From Marisediminicola sp040546025 (GTDB taxonomy: Bacteria; Actinomycetota; Actinomycetes; Actinomycetales; Microbacteriaceae), in the NCBI RefSeq assembly GCF_040546025.1, contig NZ_JBEPNA010000006.1, positions 62,001 through 126,000 of the forward strand: 64,000 nucleotides of DNA, given 5' to 3'. Each line of letters starts with the position of its first letter. Position 1 is the stretch's first letter. The position numbers and the translations under genes were made by a program. The notes below the pieces were generated by a model, which worked only from the letters and a program-made list of their open reading frames with translations, was not told the DNA's origin and searched no databases. Shown piece after piece: positions 1-7,609 of this stretch.

Positions 1-737
1 GCCGAGCGGCCGTGCAGCCCGAACACATCGCGGTCGCCGCGCACGAGCCGCAGCTCGCCGCGGGCGGTGACGCGCCCCAGGGCGGACCCGCGGTCGGAGT
101 GGATGACGAGGCCGGTGTTGATTGGCAGGTCGGCGACGATCCGGGTCGACAGCCTCTCGTCCTCGTACAGGCGTGCGAGCTGTTCGGACCCGAGCGTGAT
201 CTCGTCGGTTCCGACCCAGCCGGAGTCGACCGCGAGCTCCGCGCGGTACTCCTCCGCGGCGAGACCGATCGACGCGGCTTTCACCCGCAGCGGAAGGTCC
301 TTCGAGACGACGGTGACGGCGAGGCCGTCGTTGGCAAGGTTGAGCGCGACGGCGAGAATGCGCGAGTCGTTGTCACCGAGCTGCAGCCCGGATGGCAGCA
401 CCGACATGTTCGAATGGTTCAGCTCGACCCGGAGCGATCCGCCGTCTTCCCCGACGGCGATCGGAAAGTCGAGCCGCTCGTGCTGGATGCGCAGCTCGTC
501 GAGGTTGCGGAGGGCCTGCCTCGCGAAATAGCCGATCTCGGGATCGTTACGCTTGGACTCGAGCTCCGAAATCACGATGACCGGCAGCACGACGGCGTGT
601 TCCGCAAACCGGAACACCGCCTTGGGATCAGACAACAAAACGGACGTATCGAGCACATACGTCCGTTCGGCAGTGCTGGTCTTCTTTGTCGCGGATTCCT
701 GGCCGGTCTTCTGGTTCGGGCGGTTTACCGTGGGCAC
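1..737 (-). CDS. phoH: PhoH family protein with N-terminal PIN domain (3' part beyond window)
   Basis: The reverse strand is open from a GTG at 737 to the window edge. After about 25 polar residues comes a PIN-type ribonuclease domain: YVLDTSVLLSDP opens it with the metal-binding Asp, and ISELESKR and DNDSRILAVA carry further acidic ligands. The P-loop ATPase domain expected in PhoH2-type proteins lies outside the window. GTG at 737 is chosen because GGAG sits 5 nt upstream; an in-frame GTG at 743 overlaps that motif. PhoH2 proteins are known as PIN-linked RNA helicase/ribonucleases, and that role is inferred here. Its position near the prenyltransferase, trhA, mca and greA genes resembles Rv1095 in the mycobacterial block. 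Confidence 0.9.
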   Translation of the reverse strand, partial: MPTVNRPNQKTGQESATKKTSTAERTYVLDTSVLLSDPKAVFRFAEHAVVLPVIVISELESKRNDPEIGYFARQALRNLDELRIQHERLDFPIAVGEDGGSLRVELNHSNMSVLPSGLQLGDNDSRILAVALNLANDGLAVTVVSKDLPLRVKAASIGLAAEEYRAELAVDSGWVGTDEITLGSEQLARLYEDERLSTRIVADLPINTGLVIHSDRGSALGRVTARGELRLVRGDRDVFGLHGRS

Positions 738-952
738 TTGCACTCCATTCCCGAGTGACTGGCACTCGGATACTGTCGCACAGACGGCCATTTTGTGTTG
801 CGAAACGAACTTTCGTGGCCGTCTCGATCAGGCGCCATACCTAATGATTATGAAACTACGTCGAGGTACCGGAATCAACCCCAGCGACACGCCCCCCGTA
901 CACGTTACGCTCACGTGAACATCACGAGACGGACAGGATACGCGGCCTCGAG
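738..952. promoter_or_regulatory. phoH upstream region with 8-bp inverted repeat
   Basis: This 215-nt gap lies between the class V aminotransferase stop and phoH, which run in the same direction. It is more AT-rich than its surroundings. It holds a perfect 8-bp inverted repeat, GACGGCCA (783-790) with TGGCCGTC (816-823), enclosing a smaller CGAAA/TTTCG dyad. This could be a terminator for the upstream gene or a regulator site for phoH. I see no confident -35/-10 pair. Confidence 0.4.
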
Positions 953-2071
953 CTACGTGCTGCGGAGGCTGAGGAATGCGGCCCTGAGCATCGCAAAGGT
1001 TTCGTCGCTCGTGGTGACGTGCGCGCTGAGCCGCACCCGGCCACCACGCGTCGTCGCCGTCACGCCGTGGTTGAAGAGCGAGGCGGTGAGGGTCGTGAGC
1101 CGATCAGCGGGCGGCTCGAGCACGACGATCCCGGCGCGCTCGTTTGGTGCCCTCGACGAGGCGATCGGGATGCCGAACTCGTCGGCAAGGTCGATCATCT
1201 CCGACACCTTCTCGGCGACCCCCTCGTGGATGACCTCGACCCCTACCTGCTCGATGTCCTCGAGCGCCGTCGCGAACATGGCTTGCGCGATGGGGCTCGG
1301 GTTGGCGACGCTGAACGCGGCCGCGCCGGCGAGCGGCTCGAGCACGTCGTCGAGGGGCAGCTCGTCGCCGCTCGCAATGGCCCCGGAGACGCCGGAGAAG
1401 ACCGGTGTGAGACGCTCGGCGGCGCGGTCGCTGAGCGCCAGGAACCCGGTGCCCCAGCCTGCCCGCACCCACTTCTGGCCACCCGAGACGATGACGTCGG
1501 CGACCTCCCACGGAGCATCCACAATCCCGAAGGCCTGCACGGCGTCGACAATGAGCAGCCGGTCACCGATGACTTGGCGGATGCCGTCGAGATCGGCGAG
1601 ATAGCCGGTGCGGAAGTCGACGAGGCTCACGGCGACGGCGGCGCAGGCCGGCGTGAGCTGGTCGCGGATCATGCCGGGGGTCACCTTGCCGTATTCCGTC
1701 TCGAGCCAGGTCGGCTTCAGCACGCTGAGCGTCTCGGCAGCCCGCGCCGCGGCGAAGGTCAGGCTCGGATACTCGGCCGGCGACATGGCAATGCCGCCGG
1801 TGATGCCGAACATCGCGTGCATGAGGCCCGAGCTGGTGTTCGGCTGGAAGACGACCTGGTCCGGCCGGAAGCGCAGCAGCCCGGCGACCGCCTCGCGCAC
1901 CCGCGCATCCTGCCGTTCGAGGCTGTCGAGGCTTCCGAATCGTGCCCGTCCGAGCTGCTCGCTCAGGCCGCGTTGCTCGTCGAGAACGGCACGGCCGAGC
2001 GGTCCGACGCGGGCGAAGTCGAGGTAGCCGGGCTCCTCGCCGAATCCGGCAACGAAATCGTCGATGCTCAC
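953..2071 (-). CDS. PLP-dependent aminotransferase, class V fold
   Basis: A 372-residue cytoplasmic enzyme of the aminotransferase class V / cysteine desulfurase-like superfamily. The likely Schiff-base lysine is in SGGQKWVRAG, preceded by the cofactor-binding Asp stretch LLIVDAVQAFG. The pattern resembles isopenicillin-N epimerase or kynureninase-type members; the substrate cannot be read from sequence. The GTG at 2071 is chosen because it lies 7 nt after the prenyltransferase stop, and upstream in-frame sequence would overlap that gene. Spacing suggests one transcript with the prenyltransferase. It is not a cysteine desulfurase of the Isc/Suf type, since no SufU, IscU or other cluster gene is adjacent. 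Confidence 0.8.
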   Translation of the reverse strand: MSIDDFVAGFGEEPGYLDFARVGPLGRAVLDEQRGLSEQLGRARFGSLDSLERQDARVREAVAGLLRFRPDQVVFQPNTSSGLMHAMFGITGGIAMSPAEYPSLTFAAARAAETLSVLKPTWLETEYGKVTPGMIRDQLTPACAAVAVSLVDFRTGYLADLDGIRQVIGDRLLIVDAVQAFGIVDAPWEVADVIVSGGQKWVRAGWGTGFLALSDRAAERLTPVFSGVSGAIASGDELPLDDVLEPLAGAAAFSVANPSPIAQAMFATALEDIEQVGVEVIHEGVAEKVSEMIDLADEFGIPIASSRAPNERAGIVVLEPPADRLTTLTASLFNHGVTATTRGGRVRLSAHVTTSDETFAMLRAAFLSLRST

Positions 2072-2078
2072 CGCGGTC

Positions 2079-2864
2079 TCAACTGCCGAAGCGGCGGTGC
2101 CGCCTCGCGTAGTCGCGCACGGCCCGCAGGAAGTCGACCTCGCGCAGGTCGGGGCCGAGCGCCTCCACGAAGTAGAACTCGCTGTGGGCGCTCTGCCAGA
2201 GCATGAAGTCACTGAGCCGCTGTTCGCCCGAGGTGCGGATGACGAGGTCGGGATCGGGCTGGCCGCCGGTGTACAGGTGCTCCGCGATCAACTCGGGGGT
2301 GAGGATCTCGGCGAGGGTCTCGAGCGCACCACCCTGGCTCTCGTGGGTGCGGACGATGCTGCGCATCGCCTCGGCGATCTCGGCGCGCCCCCCGTACCCG
2401 ACGGCGAGGTTGATGTGCAGCCCCGTGCTGGACTTGGTGCGTTCCTCTGCGCCCTTGAGCGTCGCGACGAGCTGCTCGGGAAGTCCCTCGTCGGAGCCGA
2501 CGTGCTGCACCCGCCAGTCACGGTAGTGCGAGAGGTCGTCGGCGAGGTCGCCGATGATCTGGAAGAGCTCGGCGAGCTCCTCCGGACCTCGGCCCGTGAG
2601 GTTGTCGGTGGAGAGCAGGTAGAGGGTGGCGACCTCGATGTCGAGGTCGTCACACCAGATGAGGAATTCGCGCATTTTCTCGGCGCCCGCCCGGTGGCCG
2701 TGCGCCGCGGTCTCGAGGTACCGCTGCTTCGCCCAGCGCCGGTTGCCGTCGATGATCATCGCGATGTGCCGGGGCAGCTCCTGGCTGCCCAGCCAGCGGC
2801 GAATCCGGCTCTGGTACAGGCCGTAGAGGATGCCCCGCCCGAGAGGTACTTCCCGATTGCGCAC
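2079..2864 (-). CDS. uppS: cis-prenyltransferase (Z-isoprenyl diphosphate synthase)
   Basis: A 261-residue member of the undecaprenyl diphosphate synthase family, condensing isopentenyl diphosphate onto an allylic primer in Z configuration. The catalytic Asp is in HIAMIIDGNRRWAK near residue 40. The isopentenyl-binding RTSGEQRLSDF and the terminal EFYF region are present. Length and neighbours (trhA, mca, greA, phoH) match M. tuberculosis Rv1086, a short-chain Z,E-farnesyl diphosphate synthase, rather than the longer decaprenyl enzyme Rv2361c; that product assignment is inference. GTG start, divergent from trhA across 88 nt. The next gene starts 7 nt downstream, suggesting co-transcription. 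Confidence 0.9.
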   Translation of the reverse strand: MRNREVPLGRGILYGLYQSRIRRWLGSQELPRHIAMIIDGNRRWAKQRYLETAAHGHRAGAEKMREFLIWCDDLDIEVATLYLLSTDNLTGRGPEELAELFQIIGDLADDLSHYRDWRVQHVGSDEGLPEQLVATLKGAEERTKSSTGLHINLAVGYGGRAEIAEAMRSIVRTHESQGGALETLAEILTPELIAEHLYTGGQPDPDLVIRTSGEQRLSDFMLWQSAHSEFYFVEALGPDLREVDFLRAVRDYARRHRRFGS

Positions 2865-2952
2865 GTCACTACGCTAGCCCACCGGCGCCGGATTGAACTC
2901 GAACGGGGCGCGACCGGCTCTGCGCGCATCCGGGGCGATCTAAACTTGCCCC

Positions 2953-3687
2953 ATGACGGGGCCAACAGACGACGTCAGCGTCGAGCACGAACCGGGCGCT
3001 GACCTTCCGAACCTTCCACTGCTCGACGACGCGATCGACATCGCCGACCGCAAGCCGACCTGGCGGGGCTGGATCCACGCAGGCACCTTCCCGATCGCGA
3101 TCGTGCTCGGCATCGTGCTGATCACCCTCGCGGAGGGCTCTGCCGCCAAGGTCAGCTCATCGGTGTTCGTGGCGTCGTCGCTGCTGTTGTTCGGTGTCTC
3201 CGCCCTCTACCACCGGTTCAATTGGAGCGAGACGACCCGTCGCGTGCTCAAACGCATGGATCACGCGAACATCTTCCTGCTGATCGCTGGCTCGTACACG
3301 CCCATCACGGTGCTTGCGCTTCCGTCGGACAAGTCGACTCTGCTGCTCTGGCTCGTCTGGAGCGGGGCCGGCCTCGGCATCCTGTTCCGGGTCTTCTGGA
3401 TCGGGGCCCCGCGCTGGCTCTATGTGCCGCTCTACCTGCTGCTCGGCTACGCCGCGCTGGTGTTCATTGTGGACTTCTTCGAGGCGAACGCGGCCATGAT
3501 GACGCTCATCCTGGTCGGCGGCCTCTGCTACACGGTGGGTGCGGTCATCTACGGGCTCAAGCGGCCGAATCCGTTCCCCGGCAAGTTTGGCTTCCACGAG
3601 ATCTTCCACACGCTGACCCTCGCGGCGTTCCTGTGCCACTGGACGGGCATCTTCCTCGTCGCGACAGACCCGCCCGTCTTCGGCTGA
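2953..3687 (+). CDS. trhA: hemolysin III / PAQR family membrane protein
   Basis: A 244-residue integral membrane protein of the TrhA (hemolysin III, PAQR) family with about seven hydrophobic helices after a 40-residue acidic N-terminus. Family hallmarks are visible: SALYHRF with the conserved Ser and His of the first metal-site segment, the RMDHANIF helix with Asp-His, and the C-terminal HEIFHTLTLAAFLCHW with further His ligands. Bacterial members are linked to membrane homeostasis; haemolytic activity should not be assumed. It is divergent from the prenyltransferase and convergent with the mca-linked gene. The interval to that convergent gene is filled by the repeat array described below. 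Confidence 0.92.
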   Translation: MTGPTDDVSVEHEPGADLPNLPLLDDAIDIADRKPTWRGWIHAGTFPIAIVLGIVLITLAEGSAAKVSSSVFVASSLLLFGVSALYHRFNWSETTRRVLKRMDHANIFLLIAGSYTPITVLALPSDKSTLLLWLVWSGAGLGILFRVFWIGAPRWLYVPLYLLLGYAALVFIVDFFEANAAMMTLILVGGLCYTVGAVIYGLKRPNPFPGKFGFHEIFHTLTLAAFLCHWTGIFLVATDPPVFG

Positions 3688-3724
3688 ACCCGGGCACTGT
3701 CAGTTCGGCGCTACCGGGGCTGGC

Positions 3725-3815
3725 GGCACCCTTCATCATTCAGGAGTGACAGCCGACGGCACCCTTCATCATTCAGGAGTGACAGCCGACGGCACCCTTC
3801 ATCATTTAGGGGTGG
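3725..3815 (+). repeat. Sense arm of gene-end repeat array, site 1 (33-bp period)
   Basis: Starting 37 nt after the trhA stop are three copies of a core CTTCATCATTCAGGAGTGA-type motif, at 3731-3749, 3764-3782 and 3797-3815, exactly 33 bp apart. The first two 33-bp units are identical; the third has drifted. The core points in the same direction as trhA. From 3816 to 3950 there is no gene. That spacer holds a CGGATGC (3884-3890) / GCATCCG (3902-3908) hairpin, then the facing arm begins. Confidence 0.9.
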
Positions 3816-3950
3816 TCTGACTCCAGACCCCGAGCACTCGACCGGCACAACTGAAACCGCGGAAGACCGATGACTAAACGGGGCGGATGCTGTGCGGCGC
3901 GGCATCCGACACCGAATATGCTCGTTGCCCGCGGGCGCCCAGCCCCACAC

Positions 3951-4066
3951 CTCCTGAATAATGAAAGCCGCCCGGCCTCACAACTCCTGAATAATGGAAG
4001 CCGCCCGGTTCCACTACTCCTGAATGATGAAAGCCAGCCAGCCCCACTACTCCTGAATAATGAAAG
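3951..4066 (-). repeat. Antisense arm of gene-end repeat array, site 1 (33-bp period)
   Basis: Four copies of the reverse-complement core, CTCCTGAATAATGAAAG or one-base variants, lie at 3951-3967, 3984-4000, 4017-4033 and 4050-4066, again exactly 33 bp apart. The 16-nt spacers have diverged in sequence but not in length. The last copy abuts the stop codon of the convergent gene (4067), so relative to that gene the core again reads CTTTCATTATTCAGGAG directly after the stop. The core has no internal dyad, but the two arms can pair with each other. Confidence 0.9.
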
Positions 4067-4375
4067 TCAGCGGCGGTCGTTCAGGTCGGAATCGTCTGTG
4101 CTCGGGCTGTCGGCGGGATCGTCTGTGCCACCGTCCGCCTCGGCGCGCGCGATCGCGCGAGCCTCGGCCTCCTCGGCGTCGAGCTGCTCTCCGATCTCCG
4201 CGCGGTACCGCGTGCGACGCACCCGGCGCACCATATCGAACGCGAGCAGCACGACCGCGAGGGCGAGGCCGAAAGTCGCCAAGAAGCCGATGACTCCCGG
4301 CGTCACGGTGTTCGGGTCGAACTGCTCGCGCTCCGCGAGCATCGTGAGAGCCAGGAGCCCAGCTGTAACGGTCAT
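4067..4375 (-). CDS. Small single-pass membrane protein downstream of mca
   Basis: A 102-residue protein with one clear transmembrane helix (about residues 24-46, GVIGFLATFGLALAVVLLAF), a basic RRVRRTRYR stop-transfer stretch and a long acidic cytoplasmic tail. Its ATG overlaps the mca stop in an ATGA, so translation is probably coupled. A small membrane protein directly after mca is common in actinobacteria (compare Rv1083), but I know no assigned function. The stop codon is immediately followed by a repeat core at 4066. Possible role near Mca or the membrane is speculation. Confidence 0.8.
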   Translation of the reverse strand: MTVTAGLLALTMLAEREQFDPNTVTPGVIGFLATFGLALAVVLLAFDMVRRVRRTRYRAEIGEQLDAEEAEARAIARAEADGGTDDPADSPSTDDSDLNDRR

Positions 4376-5250
4376 GCGGGGGCCTCTTCGGTCTCGGTGA
4401 TTCCGGCGAACAGGTCGCTCTCCGGGAGAGTGGTTTCAACGGTCGAGCGGGCGAGCTCGTAGTCCTCGAACGGCCACACCTCCCACTGGAGGTCGTTGGG
4501 CCAGAAGAAGAACCGACTGTCCGGCGGCACCTGGCTCGCGTGGGCGCGGAGCGCGTCGTCGCGCGTGTCAAAGAACTCGCCGCAGTCGATGTGGGTCGTC
4601 GCCGTCGCGGGGCGCGCGCCCATCCACTCTTTCAACTCGGCCATCTGGGTCGTGCGCTCCGAGTCGGGCTCGGTCGCCAGCATCCGGTCGTAGACGGCGT
4701 TCAGCCGGGCGGCGTTGAAAATGCGGTCGTAGTAGGTCTTCGACACGGTCCAGGGGTCGCCGGCCTCCGGGTAGCGGGCCGGGTCCGCAGCGGCCTCGAT
4801 CGCGTAGACCGTGAGCTCGTGGGTGCGAATGTGGTCCGGATGCGGGTACCCGCCGCTCTCGTCGTAGGTGTGGACGACTTGCGGTCGGAACTCGCGGATG
4901 ATCTTCACGAGGGGTGCTGCCGAGTACTCGAGCGGGATGACCGCGAAGGAGTTCGCGGGCACCGTCTCACCCTCCCCGGGCAGCCCAGAGTCGTGGTAGC
5001 CCAGCCAGCGGTGCTGGCAGCCGATGACCTTCCGGGCGTGGGCCATCTCGTACCGGCGCAGCCCGCCCATGTCGCGATCGGCCATCGCCCGTGCCGAGAG
5101 CGCCTCGTTCTGGATGTCGCCCCGCTCGCCGCCGGTGCAACTGACGACCATCACGTCGACACCGATGCTCGAATAGTGCGCGTAGGTCGCCGCACCCTTG
5201 CTCGATTCGTCGTCGGGATGGGCATGGACCGCAAGCAAACGCCGTGTCAC
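4372..5250 (-). CDS. mca: Mycothiol S-conjugate amidase
   Basis: A 292-residue zinc amidase of the PIG-L/LmbE family. It cleaves mycothiol-electrophile conjugates to a mercapturic acid and glucosaminyl-inositol. The metal site AVHAHPDDESSKG lies near residue 10, and the downstream GGYPHPDHIRTHE carries the third zinc-ligand region. Length matches Mca, and the genomic context (small membrane protein downstream, DUF4307-greA divergent) is that of Mca rather than MshB. GTG at 5250 is chosen because AGGAG lies 4-5 nt upstream; a longer in-frame start at 5271 would bury that site. It shows the cell uses mycothiol, an actinobacterial trait. Confidence 0.93.
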   Translation of the reverse strand: MTRRLLAVHAHPDDESSKGAATYAHYSSIGVDVMVVSCTGGERGDIQNEALSARAMADRDMGGLRRYEMAHARKVIGCQHRWLGYHDSGLPGEGETVPANSFAVIPLEYSAAPLVKIIREFRPQVVHTYDESGGYPHPDHIRTHELTVYAIEAAADPARYPEAGDPWTVSKTYYDRIFNAARLNAVYDRMLATEPDSERTTQMAELKEWMGARPATATTHIDCGEFFDTRDDALRAHASQVPPDSRFFFWPNDLQWEVWPFEDYELARSTVETTLPESDLFAGITETEEAPA

Positions 5251-5330
5251 GAAACTCCTAGGTAAAAGCACTTAGCCTAGAGGCAAGCCTAATCGTCGCC
5301 ACGAGTGCTTTCCTGCGAGAGGATCACCTT

Positions 5331-5753
5331 TTGTCCAGCTCCGCCCCCGCCTCCATCCCCACGGCGGAGATTGACGAACGCTATGGGCGCACGCCCGGCC
5401 GCAGGCGTTGGGGCAGGCGTGGCGCGTGGGCCGCGGCGGCCGCGTTCGTGGCCGTCTTCACCGCGTGGGTCGTCTGGGGTGGGCTGAGTGGCACAACCAC
5501 CTCGGTCGACACGGTCGATGCCGCCCACAAGGTCATCGACGACCGGTCCGTCAGCATCACTTTCCGGGCCGCACTTCCCCCGGGCTCCTCAGCCAGTTGC
5601 GCGCTCCAAGCGCAGAACCAGGCGCATGGGATCGTCGGCTGGAAGATCGTCGACGTACCGGAATCGGATGTCAGGGTGAGGTCTATCACGAGCGTTGTCA
5701 ATACCACCGAGCTTGCGGTCACGGGCTTGATCTACCGCTGCTGGCTCACGTAA
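5331..5753 (+). CDS. DUF4307 single-pass membrane protein
   Basis: A 140-residue protein with a cytoplasmic N-terminus, one transmembrane helix (about residues 32-50) and an extracellular domain with two cysteines. It matches the DUF4307 pattern found divergent from mca in actinobacteria (compare Rv1081c). The start is TTG at 5331, with GAGAGG upstream. It is followed by a strong intrinsic terminator before greA, so the two genes are probably separate transcripts. No biochemical function is known to me. Confidence 0.8.
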   Translation: MSSSAPASIPTAEIDERYGRTPGRRRWGRRGAWAAAAAFVAVFTAWVVWGGLSGTTTSVDTVDAAHKVIDDRSVSITFRAALPPGSSASCALQAQNQAHGIVGWKIVDVPESDVRVRSITSVVNTTELAVTGLIYRCWLT

Positions 5754-5766
5754 ACTTCCCGCAAGC

Positions 5767-5800
5767 AAGACCGGCCGGAACGCCGGTCTTCTTTGTTTGT
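5767..5800 (+). terminator. Intrinsic terminator after the DUF4307 gene
   Basis: AAGACCGGC (5767-5775) pairs perfectly with GCCGGTCTT (5782-5790) around a 6-nt loop, followed by CTTTGTTTGTT. A 9-bp GC-rich stem with a T-rich tail 14 nt past the stop codon is a textbook rho-independent terminator and one of the clearest in this window. Confidence 0.85.
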
Positions 5801-5854
5801 TGCTGACGCGTCCCACTTCTGCAGGGCGCACGACCACTCCCGAGGAGTATCCCC

Positions 5855-6346
5855 ATGTCCACTGAAACAAGCGAGACCTGGCTGACCCAGGAAGCCTACG
5901 ACCGGCGCAGCGCCGAGCTCGAGCAGCTGAGCGGTCACGGTCGCACCGACATCGCGAAGAAGATCGAGCAGGCACGCGGCGAGGGCGACCTCAAGGAGAA
6001 CGGCGGCTATCACGCCGCCAAGGAGGAGCAGGGCAAGATCGAGGCGCGCATCCGTGTGCTCACCGAGCTCCTGCGGCACGCGAAGGTCGGTGCCGCTCCC
6101 CAGAGCAACGGCGTCGTCGAGTCCGGCACCGTCGTGACGGCAACGATCCAGGGCGACCCGAGCGAGTTCCTGCTCGGCAGCCGCGAGATCGTCGACGCCG
6201 CCAGCGAACTCGACGTCTACTCCGAGGGAAGCCCGCTCGGCGCCGCAATCCTGGGCCACAAGGTCGGCGACACGGTCGTCTACACGGCCCCCAACGGCAA
6301 GGACATCACCGTAGTGATCTCCAAGGTCGAGCCCTACGAACCCTAG
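5855..6346 (+). CDS. greA: Transcription elongation factor GreA
   Basis: A 163-residue GreA/GreB-family protein that rescues backtracked RNA polymerase by stimulating transcript cleavage in the secondary channel. The N-terminal coiled coil (about residues 8-78) ends in the acidic tip GEGDLKENGGYHAAKEEQ. The C-terminal FKBP-like domain is complete through VVISKVEPYEP. Length is normal for the family. The ATG at 5855 follows a GAGGAG Shine-Dalgarno sequence. It is convergent with ilvA. Confidence 0.95.
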   Translation: MSTETSETWLTQEAYDRRSAELEQLSGHGRTDIAKKIEQARGEGDLKENGGYHAAKEEQGKIEARIRVLTELLRHAKVGAAPQSNGVVESGTVVTATIQGDPSEFLLGSREIVDAASELDVYSEGSPLGAAILGHKVGDTVVYTAPNGKDITVVISKVEPYEP

Positions 6347-6356
6347 GCCGGCAGCC

Positions 6357-6372
6357 GACCGAGCCGTCGGTC
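6357..6372. terminator. Short hairpin between greA and ilvA
   Basis: GACCGA (6357-6362) and TCGGTC (6367-6372) form a perfect 6-bp stem with a 4-nt loop between the convergent greA and ilvA stop codons. It overlaps the last codon region of ilvA. There is no T-tract, so at best it is a weak bidirectional terminator. Confidence 0.4.
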
Positions 6373-7609
6373 AGTAGCCAACCCTCGGGTCGTAACCCGC
6401 CTCGCGCAGGCGCTCGATGACCCCGCGCACGTGCTCCGGCCCGCGCGTCTCCACACTGAGTTCGAGCTCGACCTCGCTGATGAGCGCGTTGCGGCCGTGT
6501 CGCGTGTGCAGCACCTCGACCACGTTCGCGTTCGCCTCCGAGATGAGCTCGGCGACGCGTGCGAGCTGGCCGGGGCGGTCGGGCAGCATGAGCTTGAGCT
6601 TGAGGTAACGCTCGGAGGCGGCGAGACCGCGCGAGATGATGCGCTCCATCACGAGCGGGTCGATGTTGCCGCCGCTGAGCACCACGACCGTGCGACCGAG
6701 ATCCTTCACCTGCCCGGTGAGGATCGCGGCGACCGCGGCGGCACCGGCGGGCTCGACGACGAGCTTGGCGCGCTCCAGCAGCACCAGCAGCGCCCGCGCG
6801 ATGTCGTCGTCGGTGACCGTGACGACCTCATCGACGGCGTCCTTGATGATGTCGAAGTTCAGCCGCCCGGGCTTGCTTACCGCAATGCCATCGGCGATCG
6901 TCGGCATCATCGTGATCTCCGTCGGCTCCCCCTCGGCGAGCGACACCGGGTAGGCGGCGGCGTTCGTCGCCTGCACCCCGATGATGCGCACCGTGCGGCC
7001 GTCCCGTGAGGCCGCCTGCTTGAGAGCGCTCGCGACGCCGGAGATGAGTCCGCCGCCGCCGATCGGCATGATGACGGTGTCGATGTCGGCGACCTGGTCG
7101 AGCATCTCGAGACCGAGGGTTCCCTGCCCGGCGACGACATCCGGGTGATCGAACGGTGGGATCAGAACCGCCCCGGTGCTCTCGGCGAACTCTGCCGCGG
7201 CCCGCAATGGCTCGTCCACCGTGTGCCCGCGGAGGATCACATCGGCTCCGTAGCTCCGGGTTGCCTGCAGCTTGGGCAGAGCGACCCCGACCGGCATGAA
7301 GATCGTCGCCGCGATGCCGAGCTCGCGAGCAGCGAAGGCGACGCCCTGCGCGTGGTTGCCCGCGGATGCCGCGACGACGCCGCGCGCACGCTCGTCGGCA
7401 CTCAGCTGCGCCAGCCGGTTGTAGGCCCCGCGAATCTTGTACGAGCCGGTGCGCTGCAGGTTCTCGCACTTGAGGTAAACGGGCGAGCCCAGCAGCTCGG
7501 AGAGGTAGCGCGAGCTCTCCATCGGGGTGACCTCGGCGACACGAGAGACACGCTCGCGCGCCGCCTCGATTTCGGCCAGGGTGGGGCCGGCCAGGGTTTT
7601 CTCAGGCAT
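6371..7609 (-). CDS. ilvA: Threonine ammonia-lyase with C-terminal ACT domain
   Basis: A 412-residue PLP enzyme that deaminates threonine to 2-oxobutanoate. The PLP lysine is in RTGSYKIRGAYNR; SAGNHAQGVA binds cofactor phosphate and IGGGGLISG is the glycine loop. The last ~75 residues (LMLPDRPGQLARVAELI onward) form one ACT domain, typical of the 400-residue type found in Gram-positives; these are often annotated ilvA but may be catabolic and not isoleucine-inhibited. ATG at 7609 is chosen because it overlaps the upstream transporter stop by 8 nt, the normal coupling pattern. It is convergent with greA. Confidence 0.92.
   Translation of the reverse strand: MPEKTLAGPTLAEIEAARERVSRVAEVTPMESSRYLSELLGSPVYLKCENLQRTGSYKIRGAYNRLAQLSADERARGVVAASAGNHAQGVAFAARELGIAATIFMPVGVALPKLQATRSYGADVILRGHTVDEPLRAAAEFAESTGAVLIPPFDHPDVVAGQGTLGLEMLDQVADIDTVIMPIGGGGLISGVASALKQAASRDGRTVRIIGVQATNAAAYPVSLAEGEPTEITMMPTIADGIAVSKPGRLNFDIIKDAVDEVVTVTDDDIARALLVLLERAKLVVEPAGAAAVAAILTGQVKDLGRTVVVLSGGNIDPLVMERIISRGLAASERYLKLKLMLPDRPGQLARVAELISEANANVVEVLHTRHGRNALISEVELELSVETRGPEHVRGVIERLREAGYDPRVGY

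Noticed and set aside
3725..4066. CRISPR array
   Set aside because: Repeats are only 17 bp, spacers within an arm resemble each other, arms face each other across strands, and no cas genes are present.
5251..5330. DtxR/IdeR iron box between mca and the DUF4307 gene (TTAGCCT...AGCCTAA)
   Set aside because: The half sites are not in the inverted arrangement of the 19-bp consensus.
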